A stretch of 64,000 nucleotides of DNA from Pseudanabaena sp. Salubria-1. Lineage in GTDB: Bacteria; Cyanobacteriota; Cyanobacteriia; Pseudanabaenales; Pseudanabaenaceae. Where the stretch lies: positions 81,349 to 145,348 of the forward strand of contig JALQCR010000017.1 in assembly GCA_023336205.1 (NCBI GenBank), given 5' to 3'. The position numbers and the translations under genes are program-made. Below the pieces are notes generated by a model. It was not told where the DNA came from and searched no databases. It saw only the letters and a list, made by a program, of their open reading frames with translations. Positions 1-9,001 of the stretch are shown here, piece by piece. Positions within the stretch are counted from its first letter, which is position 1; the number at the start of each line of letters is the position of its first letter.

Positions 1-35
1 ATTAGTTCAACTATGTGGTGTGGTGTAGAGATTTG

Positions 36-728
36 ATGATTACTAGAAGCAAAGCAAATAGTCAAGTTAGCCTCCGTCCAAAGAAATCGGTTACAGATCG
101 TACAGATCATTATGCAACTTGGGGAAAAAGAGTCTTTGATATCGCATTTGCATCAATTGTTTTAACTGTGTTTTCGCCAGTTTATTTAGCAATTACGTTG
201 CTTGTTTTCATTAGCTCTCCTGGCTCAGTTCTATATATTCATCCTAGAGTTGGTTTAAATGGTTCTAAATTTAATTGCATTAAGTTTAGAACGATGATTA
301 ATGGTGCAGATCAAGCTCTTGAAGATTATTTAAATGCCTGTCCGATTAGCCGAGCTGAATATGAAGCATCTTTTAAACTTAAACATGATCCTCGGATTAC
401 TAAAATTGGTAAGTTCTTGAGGACAACCAGTTTAGATGAGCTACCCCAATTTTGGAATGTACTCATGGGCGATATGAGTGTGGTTGGTCCGAGACCATTA
501 GTAAAAGCTGAACTTAGTAAGTATGGCTCGGCTATTGATCGAGTACTCAGCGTTCGTCCAGGTATTGCAGGGCTGTGGCAAGTTTCGGGTCGTAACGATA
601 TTCCCTATGCAAAGCGAGTCCAGATGGATGCCAGTTATGTCAAGCGCATGAGCTTTTGGCTCGATCTACATTTAATCTTTAAAACCATTTTAGTTGTGAT
701 TTTTCCTAAAGGAAATGGCGCATACTAA
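36..728 (+). CDS. Polyprenyl-phosphate sugar-1-phosphate transferase (WcaJ/RfbP type)
   Basis: Proteins of this family move a sugar-1-phosphate from a UDP-sugar onto a lipid carrier at the inner face of the membrane, the first step of exopolysaccharide or O-antigen assembly. An N-terminal hydrophobic segment (around residues 35-60) precedes the catalytic domain, which shows KFRTM, the LRTTSLDELPQFWNVL block, VGPRPL and RPGIAGLWQVSGR, all signatures of the bacterial sugar transferase domain. At about 230 residues it is the short form without the N-terminal multi-membrane half of WbaP. The frame is open upstream to position 15; I chose the ATG at 36. It is near the window edge, so neighbours are unknown. 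Substrate sugar cannot be told. Confidence 0.85.
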   Translation: MITRSKANSQVSLRPKKSVTDRTDHYATWGKRVFDIAFASIVLTVFSPVYLAITLLVFISSPGSVLYIHPRVGLNGSKFNCIKFRTMINGADQALEDYLNACPISRAEYEASFKLKHDPRITKIGKFLRTTSLDELPQFWNVLMGDMSVVGPRPLVKAELSKYGSAIDRVLSVRPGIAGLWQVSGRNDIPYAKRVQMDASYVKRMSFWLDLHLIFKTILVVIFPKGNGAY

Positions 729-768
729 AAAGAAAGGGTTGCTAAGCAACCCTTTCTTTTTGGGCTTA
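728..768 (+). terminator. Hairpin terminator after the sugar transferase
   Basis: AAAGAAAGGGTTGC and its exact complement flank a TAA loop directly after the stop codon, followed by a T run. It also lies at the 3' end of the convergent RTX fragment, so it may act in both directions. Confidence 0.75.
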
Positions 769-773
769 AAAAC

Positions 774-1192
774 TTAAACATAATTAAATTGGTTAGAATT
801 GTCTAGATTTAGTAATGTTGGTGCAACATTTTGGACAACCGCAATTAATTCGTTGTATTGGTTTTGCATTATACCCGTGGAAAGCTTTGCATAGATACCG
901 ATGCCAGAAATACCATTGTTGTTATAGTTCATCAAACTATAGTTACCGCTTGCACCTTTGAGTTCAATTTTATCTCCTGAGTTAAAGTCCATAACTTTGG
1001 CAAATCCTTCAACAGAAACTGATAGACGCATATAGATAATCATCACCAGTACCACCATCCAGTACATCGTGACCACCTTCACCAAAGACATAGTCATTAC
1101 CTGCGCCACCATATAGTAAGTCTTTGGCAGAGCCAAGAACAGATTCATCTTCATTGCCACCGTAGATAACGTGAGTCCGAGATAAGCTACGA
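774..1192 (-). pseudogene. RTX / haemolysin-type calcium-binding repeat protein, broken fragment
   Basis: Reading the minus strand from about 1192, one frame gives nonapeptide-like repeats (GGAGNDYVFGEGGHDVLDGG then TGDDYL) and stops at 1009-1011. A second frame running to 774 gives the usual region behind such repeats, VEGFAKVMDFNSGDKIEL and a C-terminal tail ending in NQFNYV. The two halves join only if a one-base shift near position 1011-1040 is allowed. The first half has no credible start, because only an AT-rich stretch and a terminator lie upstream. I read it as the C-terminal remnant of a secreted calcium-binding protein, truncated at the 5' end and frameshifted. A sequencing error could explain the shift but not the missing front. 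Confidence 0.7.
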
Positions 1193-1204
1193 AATTTTAA
1201 AAAG

Positions 1205-1275
1205 CCAAAACAGTAAAAGCCTCGCTTCGCGAGGCTTTTATTAGAGAGGATTAGCGTCGCTAAACCTCTCTAGGA
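1205..1275 (-). terminator. Two adjacent hairpins 3' of the 1317-2261 gene
   Basis: The first hairpin has arms AAAAGCCTCGC/GCGAGGCTTTT around a TTC loop. The second has GAGAGGATTAGCG paired to CGCTAAACCTCTC with one mismatch. Both lie just downstream of the minus-strand membrane protein gene. Confidence 0.6.
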
Positions 1276-1316
1276 GATAGTGTGAAATTAAAGCGAACTG
1301 ATGTTATTTAATTAAA

Positions 1317-2261
1317 CTAGCTTCTACGACTGCGAGTTGTTGGTCGTGAAGATAAATCAAACTCTAAAGCAGCAGCCATTCCCCAGAGAATAAATGCAAG
1401 AATCCAGAAAAATTCAGCAGGCTCACCACTTTGATATTGCTTGCCTTCACAAACTTTGCTGATACCAGTATTGATGCTGTAGTTAAACCATAAGTCACCA
1501 AAAAACATGGCAATACCAGCACTGCCAAGTAATCGCCAAGATTGAGCTGCCTTACCACCCCAAAAAGCTAGTAATAGAATGGTCGCGACAATTAGTAACC
1601 AAATATCACCAAGGGCATAAATAATATTCAAGATTTTCCCAGTATCTAGAGAAACCCCTCCACTTATTACGCCAAAAGTAACATAAGCCGCCACGACAAC
1701 CCCAATAAATCCAACAGCACCCACGATTGCCCATTGCTTAGGATATAGATTTAGTCGTCGCCCAATCACAGACATTGCCATTCCCCATGACAAAAATACG
1801 TAGGTTGACGTGAAGAAAATATCGGCGATCGATGGAAAGGTTTGAACTAGATCCTTAGCGCCTTTGGCTCCACCCGCAATCAATCCACTTTGATATTGAA
1901 AATCTAGATAACCAAAAATTAAATTGCCAATACCCCAAGATAAGATACCAATGCCCAAACCGAGCCAAACATTGCGACCGCTAATGATTTTGGAGCTACG
2001 CCAGTTACGTAGACACAATAGCCCTGAACAGGCGATCGCTACAGTTTGAAAAATGTACGTTCCGTATCGATACCAATTTGGTCTTACGAATAGATCTTTT
2101 ACTGGCTTGGCGCATTCTTCGGGCTTGATGACATGTGGACCATCGGTTGGGACATTAAAAAACAGGTAGAACATTAGAGCTAGGGCTGCCCATCCGATCG
2201 CTGCCCAAATAATAGATTGCGTGGAAATCCCTGACGGCGAGGGAGATTTAGCTCTACTCAT
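1317..2261 (-). CDS. Multi-pass membrane protein of unknown function
   Basis: The 314-residue product has about eight hydrophobic segments: one at residues 17-37, then others near 68-84, 98-117, 150-166, 178-200, 215-232, 244-260 and 284-300. The first loop (residues about 40-65) contains PEECAKPVKDLFVRPNWYRYG and would face the outside. No signature of a transporter or enzyme family was recognised. The start is the ATG at 2261, and the gene is followed by two hairpins. It is transcribed in the same direction as the neighbouring 2378-3034 gene, 116 bases away, but nothing shows a shared role. Confidence 0.7.
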   Translation of the reverse strand: MSRAKSPSPSGISTQSIIWAAIGWAALALMFYLFFNVPTDGPHVIKPEECAKPVKDLFVRPNWYRYGTYIFQTVAIACSGLLCLRNWRSSKIISGRNVWLGLGIGILSWGIGNLIFGYLDFQYQSGLIAGGAKGAKDLVQTFPSIADIFFTSTYVFLSWGMAMSVIGRRLNLYPKQWAIVGAVGFIGVVVAAYVTFGVISGGVSLDTGKILNIIYALGDIWLLIVATILLLAFWGGKAAQSWRLLGSAGIAMFFGDLWFNYSINTGISKVCEGKQYQSGEPAEFFWILAFILWGMAAALEFDLSSRPTTRSRRS

Positions 2262-2377
2262 GAATCTTGCACCTTAGCTACAACCATAAGAAATCAAAGT
2301 ATTAAAAAACAGAAAATAACAGGTATTGTGCTACGAGTCATAACTTTAGAAGAAAACATCGAAAGAATCTAGTTAGA

Positions 2378-3034
2378 TTACTTCCAGAGTTTACCTTTAG
2401 GAGTTTTTGTCAGCCAAGCAGTTACGGATGCTGATTCAGGTAATTCATTTAAGGCTGCGATCGCACTATCGACAAAACTATTATTTCCAAAATAGGAGGA
2501 GGCTAGTCGATGTATTTCACCTAAAAGAAGCTGCAATTTGCTTTCATCCCAGTTGGGGATTTGCACACTATTAAGTGGATTGATTGACAAAACTTCTTCC
2601 AGAGCCGAAATTGTTTCGCTTTGAGCAAATTTTCCTTGTTGCATAAACTTCAGTAAATCTTGCTTAAAAGAACCTGCTTGCCTAACACCAAGGAAATCTT
2701 CAACATCAATATACACAGCTTGTAATATCAGTAAACAGCCCTGAACAAGATGTGTACCTGCGGAGGAACTCTGATTAGGTGCTATATGGAGTTGGTCAAG
2801 TTTGACTCGACCCCACACGCTAAAACGCTGAGGCTCTTCTAATAATACGCAAGCTTTGCCTTTGTTATCAGTTAAGTCACGCCAAAGCGCTAAAGCCTCA
2901 TCTCGATTATCGCCAAACATGTTGAGCAACCGAAATGTTTGCCCCTGATATTGCAAAATCGGTATTTGTTGATCTTTGTTTTGTGGGTTTTGGACGTTGA
3001 CGATCTCAACGTCTTGGCGCTTCAGGATGAACAT
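2378..3034 (-). CDS. Conserved cyanobacterial protein, possibly Npun_F0813 family
   Basis: A soluble 218-residue protein with no signal peptide or membrane segment. It starts MFILKRQDVEIV, followed by a block resembling YQGQTFRL, which I associate from memory with the cyanobacterial Npun_F0813 family of unknown function; this assignment was not checked. The C-terminal half is helical and ends in KTPKGKLWK. No catalytic motif is visible. The gene stands alone, with the next gene upstream on this strand separated by a palindrome-rich intergenic stretch. Confidence 0.6.
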   Translation of the reverse strand: MFILKRQDVEIVNVQNPQNKDQQIPILQYQGQTFRLLNMFGDNRDEALALWRDLTDNKGKACVLLEEPQRFSVWGRVKLDQLHIAPNQSSSAGTHLVQGCLLILQAVYIDVEDFLGVRQAGSFKQDLLKFMQQGKFAQSETISALEEVLSINPLNSVQIPNWDESKLQLLLGEIHRLASSYFGNNSFVDSAIAALNELPESASVTAWLTKTPKGKLWK

Positions 3035-3149
3035 GTATCTACTGTTGACTTAACTGATGTTACCAGTAGCAACAAATCGTGGCTACCTAATGCCAAGGTT
3101 AATGATAATCCCAAAATCACATTAAAGTCTTGAAAATTTAAAATAAAAC

Positions 3150-3300
3150 ATTAATAAACTAGAGGGTGCACTTTGTGCATTCTTTATACCCTCTAAAACG
3201 AAACCGACAAAGATGGTGCTTAGCACCATCTTTGTCGTTAGAAATTATCTTTAAATACCAATTCACAAAAGTGTCGCCCCACTTTTGTGAATTAAAAAAC
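3150..3300. repeat. Intergenic palindromes
   Basis: This 330-base gap (3035-3367) has no gene. It holds a hairpin near 3162-3195 (AGAGGGTGCA..ATACCCTCT), a perfect one at 3207-3237 (GACAAAGATGGTGC, loop TTA, exact complement) and a third at about 3261-3294 (AATTCACAAAAGTG, exact complement). They look like members of the short palindromes found between many genes in this window rather than simple terminators. Confidence 0.6.
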
Positions 3301-3650
3301 AAACCCTGCACAGAATAAATTCCCAAACCCGTAAGGTTTCGGTGTGTAATTAATTAAGCGTATCTACTTATAACAAGAGAGCTTTGGGTATAGGGAGGAT
3401 TATTAGTAAAGCGATCGCAATTAATATCATGCCGGCTCTTCTGGGTTTGAGGGGATTAATGTATAATGAAGCACAAAGATAAGTGGTGACAGGTATGGAC
3501 TTGTATCTAGATAGGTTGCTAAATTTACCCAACACAACCGTTGAAAGTTTTACGGAAGAAGAAAATAAAATCACCCTAAAGTTGAGATTTTTACAGGATG
3601 AAATTACTTGTCCGCATTGTAATACGCATGGTGGAAAATTAAAACAAAAT

Positions 3651-4896
3651 GGGTCTTCTGGGTTTAAGGGGATAAGTAAATCTAATGAGAAAGACAAGCT
3701 AATAATCTAGAACGAAAATTTAAAAAATTTAAAAAACCATAAGCCTGTCGTTTAATTAATTTAATACGATTATTAAGTCCCTCCATCACACCACTAGATG
3801 TACGATTTAAAAAGTAGTTACAAATATTATCAAGATGATTACGAATGGTTTCCAAAACTGCGCCATAAACAGCTTTAGCTTTTTGAAGCCATTCTTTTAA
3901 TTGTTTCTGACCCTCTTCAGGAGTTTTACAAGTCTCAAAAATACTTCTAAAGTCTTCTTTGAGATTATAAGCTAGTCGCAAGCGTTTAGAACATTTCAAG
4001 ACATTTTCTAACTTCACTTTTTCTTCTTCTGTTAAGTCTACCTTGTTCTTTAGTAGAATAAATCGACTACCTTTAATCTTGATTTTAGCTTTTTGACGCA
4101 GTTGATTTAACTCTTTGATTAGTGGCTGCATAACATGAAATCTGTCGATGACAATTTTCGCATTTGGAAATACTTCTTTGACAACTTTGGGAAAGCCTCC
4201 CCACATATCAATGCTAACCTCCTCTACTTTTTCCCTTATCTCAATCGGTTGCTGCTTCAGGACTTCAATGATGTCATCTTGTTTATGACTATCAATTACT
4301 TCTAGTAATGCTCCTGCGTCAATACTTGATACGACTGTCACAAAGTCTTTATGTCCTTTGCGTTTACTCACTTCATCAATACTCACTCGTTTTACTTCTT
4401 TCCAATCATCTTTTTTTTTAGAGAAAATTGGTGATTGAAAATCCCTTGTATTTGATCCCAACTCAAATATTCATCTCGACTTACTTGCTCCACACTCGCA
4501 CTTTGTACTCGTTGATAAACATACTCCTCATACCTTTGTGTGTATCGTCTTTCCCAGTCTACAAAGGGTAACTTTTCCGTAAAATGTCTTTGACAATGTT
4601 GACAATAAAATTGGCGGCGCGGCGTATTTAAATAAACTATTTTCCCAAATACTGACAAATCTCGAATCAATATCGGTCGATTTTGTTTTAATTTTCCACC
4701 ATGCGTATTACAATGCGGACAAGTAATTTCATCCTGTAAAAATCTCAACTTTAGGGTGATTTTATTTTCTTCTTCCGTAAAACTTTCAACGGTTGTGTTG
4801 GGTAAATTTAGCAACCTATCTAGATACAAGTCCATACCTGTCACCACTTATCTTTGTGCTTCATTATACATTAATCCCCTCAAACCCAGAAGAGCC
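3651..4896 (-). mobile_element. ISL3-type insertion sequence (type A), inner nested copy
   Basis: A complete 1246-bp copy in the opposite orientation, inserted inside another copy of itself. AACAAAAT is duplicated at 3643-3650 and 4897-4904. The uninterrupted third copy reads AACAAAATCGACC at this point, confirming the target. Sequence is nearly or fully identical to the other copies, so the insertion is recent. Confidence 0.95.
3682..4835 (-). CDS. ISL3 family transposase, two frames (inner copy)
   Basis: ORF A (from the ATG at 4835) encodes the N-terminal domain with a CPHC-x15-type and CQHC cysteine pair, the zinc finger of ISL3 transposases, and a helix-turn-helix part. ORF B encodes the DDE catalytic domain (VSIDEVSKRKG, VSIDMWGGF, GVMEGLNNRIKLIKR). 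The frames join by a -1 shift at the nine-T run 4411-4419 (AAAAAAAAAG on the coding strand), where A-AAA-AAG is in phase with ORF A. Because three copies keep the run unchanged, the shift looks programmed. It is probably the only full-length copy here besides 15055-16208. Confidence 0.85.
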
Positions 4897-7336
4897 AACA
4901 AAATCGACCGATATTGATTCGAGATTTGTCAGTATTTGGGAAAATAGTTTATTTAAATACGCCGCGCCGCCAATTTTATTGTCAACATTGTCAAAGACAT
5001 TTTACGGAAAAGTTACCCTTTGTAGACTGGGAAAGACGATACACACAAAGGTATGAGGAGTATGTTTATCAACGAGTACAAAGTGCGAGTGTGGAGCAAG
5101 TAAGTCGAGATGAATATTTGAGTTGGGATCAAATACAAGGGATTTTCAATCACCAATTTTCTCTAAAAAAAAAGATGATTGGAAAGAAGTAAAACGAGTG
5201 AGTATTGATGAAGTGAGTAAACGCAAAGGACATAAAGACTTTGTGACAGTCGTATCAAGTATTGACGCAGGAGCATTACTAGAAGTAATTGATAGTCATA
5301 AACAAGATGACATCATTGAAGTCCTGAAGCAGCAACCGATTGAGATAAGGGAAAAAGTAGAGGAGGTTAGCATTGATATGTGGGGAGGCTTTCCCAAAGT
5401 TGTCAAAGAAGTATTTCCAAATGCGAAAATTGTCATCGACAGATTTCATGTTATGCAGCCACTAATCAAAGAGTTAAATCAACTGCGTCAAAAAGCTAAA
5501 ATCAAGATTAAAGGTAGTCGATTTATTCTACTAAAGAACAAGGTAGACTTAACAGAAGAAGAAAAAGTGAAGTTAGAAAATGTCTTGAAATGTTCTAAAC
5601 GCTTGCGACTAGCTTATAATCTCAAAGAAGACTTTAGAAGTATTTTTGAGACTTGTAAAACTCCTGAAGAGGGTCAGAAACAATTAAAAGAATGGCTTCA
5701 AAAAGCTAAAGCTGTTTATGGCGCAGTTTTGGAAACCATTCGTAATCATCTTGATAATATTTGTAACTACTTTTTAAATCGTACATCTAGTGGTGTGATG
5801 GAGGGACTTAATAATCGTATTAAATTAATTAAACGACAGGCTTATGGTTTTTTAAATTTTTTAAATTTTCGTTCTAGATTATTAGCTTGTCTTTCTCATT
5901 AGATTTACTTATCCCCTTAAACCCAGAAGACCCATCATGCCAATTAGATCGCGAGTTTTTCCAATTTCCGTGTGTTCGTTCAAAATAAGAGGGCGCGGGG
6001 TGGGTAATACAAAGAATAAGAGACAGTAAATCTGTAGCCAAGGTTGTGCAAGCAAAGAGATTGCCAATAATACTAGTCTTGCTATCCGCGCAATTTGGAT
6101 GGCTTGCCTATATCCGAACATCGCGATGATAAGATTGCCTCCGTCCAGTAAATCAAACGGCATTAGTTGTAAAGCACTAAGAGCTAATCCAGCCCAGCCA
6201 GCTACGGTAAGCGGAGAAAAGGTGGCGATTGCGTCTGGAGTAAGTGCTGTTTGTCCGATGGAAAAAATTGTTTGCAGTAACGTTACAAAAATCGAGCTTT
6301 TGCTATTGTCTGTATCTAGATTTGTGATTAACAAGGATGGCTCGATCGCGGAATCTGCGATCGACATAGTTGCAGGAACTAGAATCCAGTTGCCCAAAAA
6401 CAATAAAACTATGGAGATTCCTAATCCCACAATGGTTGGAATTACGGCTAGATCAAAGAGGATGCGGCGCTGATTTGTGGGGTTTTGTCCTGTAGGGAAA
6501 TTAGGATTTACACTGCCTAATAAGCCAAAACTACCTAAGCATGGTAGTAAAAGTGGTGGTAGCAGTCGCAATCTATATTGTTTGGCGATGTAATATTGCG
6601 TGATCGACCTTGCGATAAAAATGCTAGTTATACCTAATAGGTAAGGAATGCCTTGCTGTAAGTTGCTTATGCTTAAAGATTCAATTCGCTGATTTGAACC
6701 TACAACTAATACGGTGAAGGCTGTAAATACGATACTAATAGTGCTTGCTATCCAACCTTGGCGATCGCTTAAAGATAGTTGAGAGTTAGATAAATTATTA
6801 GGTGTTAAATAAAAACAGTAGTTTGTAGTGTTTTCCTGACTATTTTGATCTCGACCAAAGCTTGTCCCTAAATTTTCTAATGGAATTTCTTGTAAATAGC
6901 AGACAAAACGATTGCCAAATGCATTTTGAATATTTTGGTTAATAGATTCGTAAGCATATTTAGGATTTTGCGATCGCAGATTGCCTCGGCAGTATATTTC
7001 CTGAGGGCGGTATTCTAAGCCTGTCAGATGATAAACATTTGAGGAGAAGCAATCTTTGAGTATTTTTTCTTCCTTGAGATCAAGATTGATGACTTCTAAA
7101 TTTGAGTTGAGAGATGTGGAAAAATTGCTATACATCCATATACACAGCAAAAATACAAGAGCCACAAAATTTAAGGGTAAGGCTAAGGAATTAAATGTTG
7201 CCCATGTGATCGCTAAACTTGGTAAGACAACTGCCAGAATCCACAAAATAAATATTTGGAGCTGATTATTGGTGTGCTGCTGCGATCTTTGATGATAGAT
7301 CGCTAAGCATCCCACTACCACAAAAACAAATATTTC

Positions 7337-8620
7337 GGCTCAATCGTCTAAATGATGCTAAGGTAACATAAGATACAAAACAACAAATATGCAGCCAATT
7401 CTAACCGAACTTTTAAATCTGCCAGGAATCGAAGTAGAAAACTACACAAAAGTAGCAGATCGATTAATTTTAGAGGTTGAAGCGAAAACGACAAAAGCAA
7501 AGTGTCCAAGATGCGGAGAAGAAAGTAATCATCTGCATCAAAATCGCTGGTATTTTGCAAGAGATTTAAGCATTAGTGGACAGGAAGTACTATTAAAAGT
7601 AAACCGTCGTCAATTCAAGTGTAAAAAATGTGAAAAGCCGTTCAGTGAAGAACTAGAATTTATAGGAAAGAGACGAAAACAAACTAACAGATTTGCAGAG
7701 ATGATAGTGCAGCAAGTATTGCATAGCGATATGCATAATGTAGGGAAGCAAAATGACTTAACAGATGAGGAAGTGTGGTCGATGATAAAATACATTAGCG
7801 AAAAAAACTTAGAATAGATTTAAAGCCATTAAAACGACTTGGGATTGATGAAATAGCATTACGAAAAGGACAAGGGGACTACATAGTAGTATTGGTAGAT
7901 TTAGACAGAAAAATACCGATAGGATTTGTGCGATCACGGAAACAAGAAGAAATAAGGAAAGAGCTTGAGGGGTGGGGAAAAGAGGTGTTAGAGCAAATTA
8001 TTGAGGTAAGTATGGATCTAAGTGGAAATTATAAAGGACTGATCAACAAACTAATACCAAAAGCAGAGGTAGTAGCCGACCGATTCCATGTAACAAAGAT
8101 AGTTCCTGAGGAACTAAAAACAGCACGAAATGACCTGCAAAAGCAAATAAAGAAAACAAAAATGTAAACGAGAAAAAGAAAATCGAAGAAGCACTTAAGC
8201 AGAGTAAGTATGCATTACTAAAGAACGAAAAAGATTTAACAGAGAAGCAAAAAATAAAATTAGAAGAAATTCGAGAAGTGGTACCATTGCTAGGGAAAAT
8301 GCATCAGCAAAAAGAAGAGTTTAGAAGAGTCTTTGAAGATGCTAAAAATTGGGGAGATGGCGCATCAAAATTACTCGACTGGATGGAGACAGCAAAGGAG
8401 ACGTATAAGGATAGTGTTGGCACAATTTGTCGATGGTTTGGAGAAGTTACTAATTACTTTGAGAACCGCACTACTAATGGCGTTGTTGAGGGTATCAATA
8501 ATAAGTTAAAGCTAATTAAACGATCTGGGTATGGCTTCAGGAATTTTGATAATTTTAAGTTGCGATCTCTAATTTGTTGGCATTTAGATATTGGTCGAGC
8601 ATAGTTTGAACGATAGAGCC
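7337..8620 (+). mobile_element. ISL3-type insertion sequence (type B)
   Basis: The ends are GGCTCAATCGTCTAAA and, reversed, GGCTCTATCGTTCAAA. AATATTTC is repeated directly at 7329-7336 and 8621-8628. The 1284-bp element interrupts the M50-like gene within its first ten codons. It is a diverged relative of type A, not a copy. Confidence 0.93.
7389..8604 (+). pseudogene. ISL3 family transposase (type B), with one recoding-like and one disabling shift
   Basis: The N-terminal part (7389-7817) has the CPRCGEE…CKKCEK zinc-finger pair. The catalytic part resumes in the -1 frame with LGIDEIALRKGQGDY, VSMDLSGNYKG and GVVEGINNKLKLIKR. The first change of frame falls at the in-phase A-AAA-AAC heptamer 7802-7808, the same place in the protein as in type A, so it is probably programmed. 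A second shift near 8150-8165 (…KKTKM stop, then NVNEKKKIEEAL) has no convincing slippery site and probably inactivates the gene. The element is likely dead. Confidence 0.8.
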
Positions 8621-8699
8621 AATATTTCCTTAAATCCCATATCAATAGCTCATTACTACAAGCACTATAGCAATGCAAGAGATAGCTTGGACAAATCAA

Positions 8700-8777
8700 A
8701 ACCCCACCCCCCCCCCCCCACCCCCCCCCGCCCCCCCCCCCCCCCCAAAACCCCCCCCCCCCCCCCCCCCCCCCCCC
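8700..8777. repeat. Long, nearly pure C tract
   Basis: About 78 bases are almost only C, interrupted by a few A and one G. It sits between the start of the M50-like gene and dnaB. The open frame across it (poly-proline) is not a gene. Such a tract is unusual for this AT-rich genome and could be an assembly or sequencing artefact. Confidence 0.85.
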
Positions 8778-8818
8778 TCTCTTTATTTGGGTTTTATGTC
8801 CTAAGTAAAATGATAATT

Positions 8819-8925
8819 AAAACCCCAAAATCTGTACCGCCCGCGCAGCGGGCGATACGGATTTTGGGGTTTTATATTTAATTGTGCCTAGTTACCTAGG
8901 TTTTAATTTTGCAATTAAAACCTAG
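8819..8925. repeat. Two intergenic palindromes upstream of dnaB
   Basis: The first (8819-8873) pairs AAAACCCCAAAATC with GATTTTGGGGTTTT and CCGCCCGC with GCGGGCG around a GCA loop. The second (8896-8925) has perfect 13-base arms CTAGGTTTTAATT/AATTAAAACCTAG and a 4-base loop. The rest of the 8621-9001 gap shows nothing else besides the C tract and the broken start of the M50-like gene. Confidence 0.75.
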
Positions 8926-9001
8926 AATTATGAATGCACTCAAACCTAGCATCCAACTCTCTAAGTATTTTCTCCCGACAGCAAACTAGTCAGCAAGTTA
9001 T

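Larger units (their letters stand above)
3495..5902 (+). pseudogene. ISL3 transposase (outer copy), split by the nested insertion
   Basis: This transposase reads the same as the intact copy at 15055-16208. It is broken after codon 52 (…GGKLKQN) by the inner element at 3651-4896 and continues from 4905. It cannot make a full protein now. The zinc-finger-like CPHC…CQHC N-terminus is separated from the DDE half. The A9G slip site lies at 5165-5174. Confidence 0.9.
3434..5933 (+). mobile_element. ISL3-type insertion sequence (type A), outer copy carrying a nested copy
   Basis: The ends are GGCTCTTCTGGGTTTGAGGGG and, reversed, GGGTCTTCTGGGTTTAAGGGG. The direct repeat ATCATGCC flanks it at 3426-3433 and 5934-5941, the 8-bp duplication expected for ISL3. 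The length of 2500 equals two 1246-bp elements plus an 8-bp duplication, because a second copy is inserted within it. It disrupts the 3' end of the M50-like gene. Confidence 0.95.
3368..8640 (-). pseudogene. M50-like membrane protein gene, interrupted by two insertion sequences
   Basis: The minus strand encodes one protein in three pieces. A start at 8640 (MGFKEIF) runs into an insertion after position 8621, resumes at 7328 and continues to 5934. It is cut again and resumes at 3425, ending at 3368 (ILIAIALLIILPIPKALLL). Keeping one copy of each 8-bp target duplication gives 1473 nt, a continuous 490-residue frame. The protein has about eight membrane segments and resembles cyanobacterial site-2 protease (EGY/M50) homologues, including the C-terminal LMPFDLLDGGN, the equivalent of the NxxPxxxLDGG zinc site. 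The HExxH zinc motif is missing: the expected place reads ARSITQYYIAKQY. It was therefore probably not an active protease even before the insertions. Confidence 0.8.

Noticed and set aside
36..728. Start of the sugar transferase at position 15
   Set aside because: The seven additional codons (VWCRDL) do not look like the family start, and the ATG at 36 is the better fit.
7056..7265. Several open frames antisense to the M50-like, dnaB, argJ, devC and ndh genes
   Set aside because: They lie fully within well-supported genes and show no family features; they are shadows.
8140..8170. Second programmed frameshift in ISL3 type B
   Set aside because: The sequence ACAAAAATG has no in-phase strong slip heptamer and type A has no shift there; decay is more likely.
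8591..8881. Small proline-rich protein over the C tract
   Set aside because: The frame exists only because of the homopolymer and includes the end of the ISL3 transposase.
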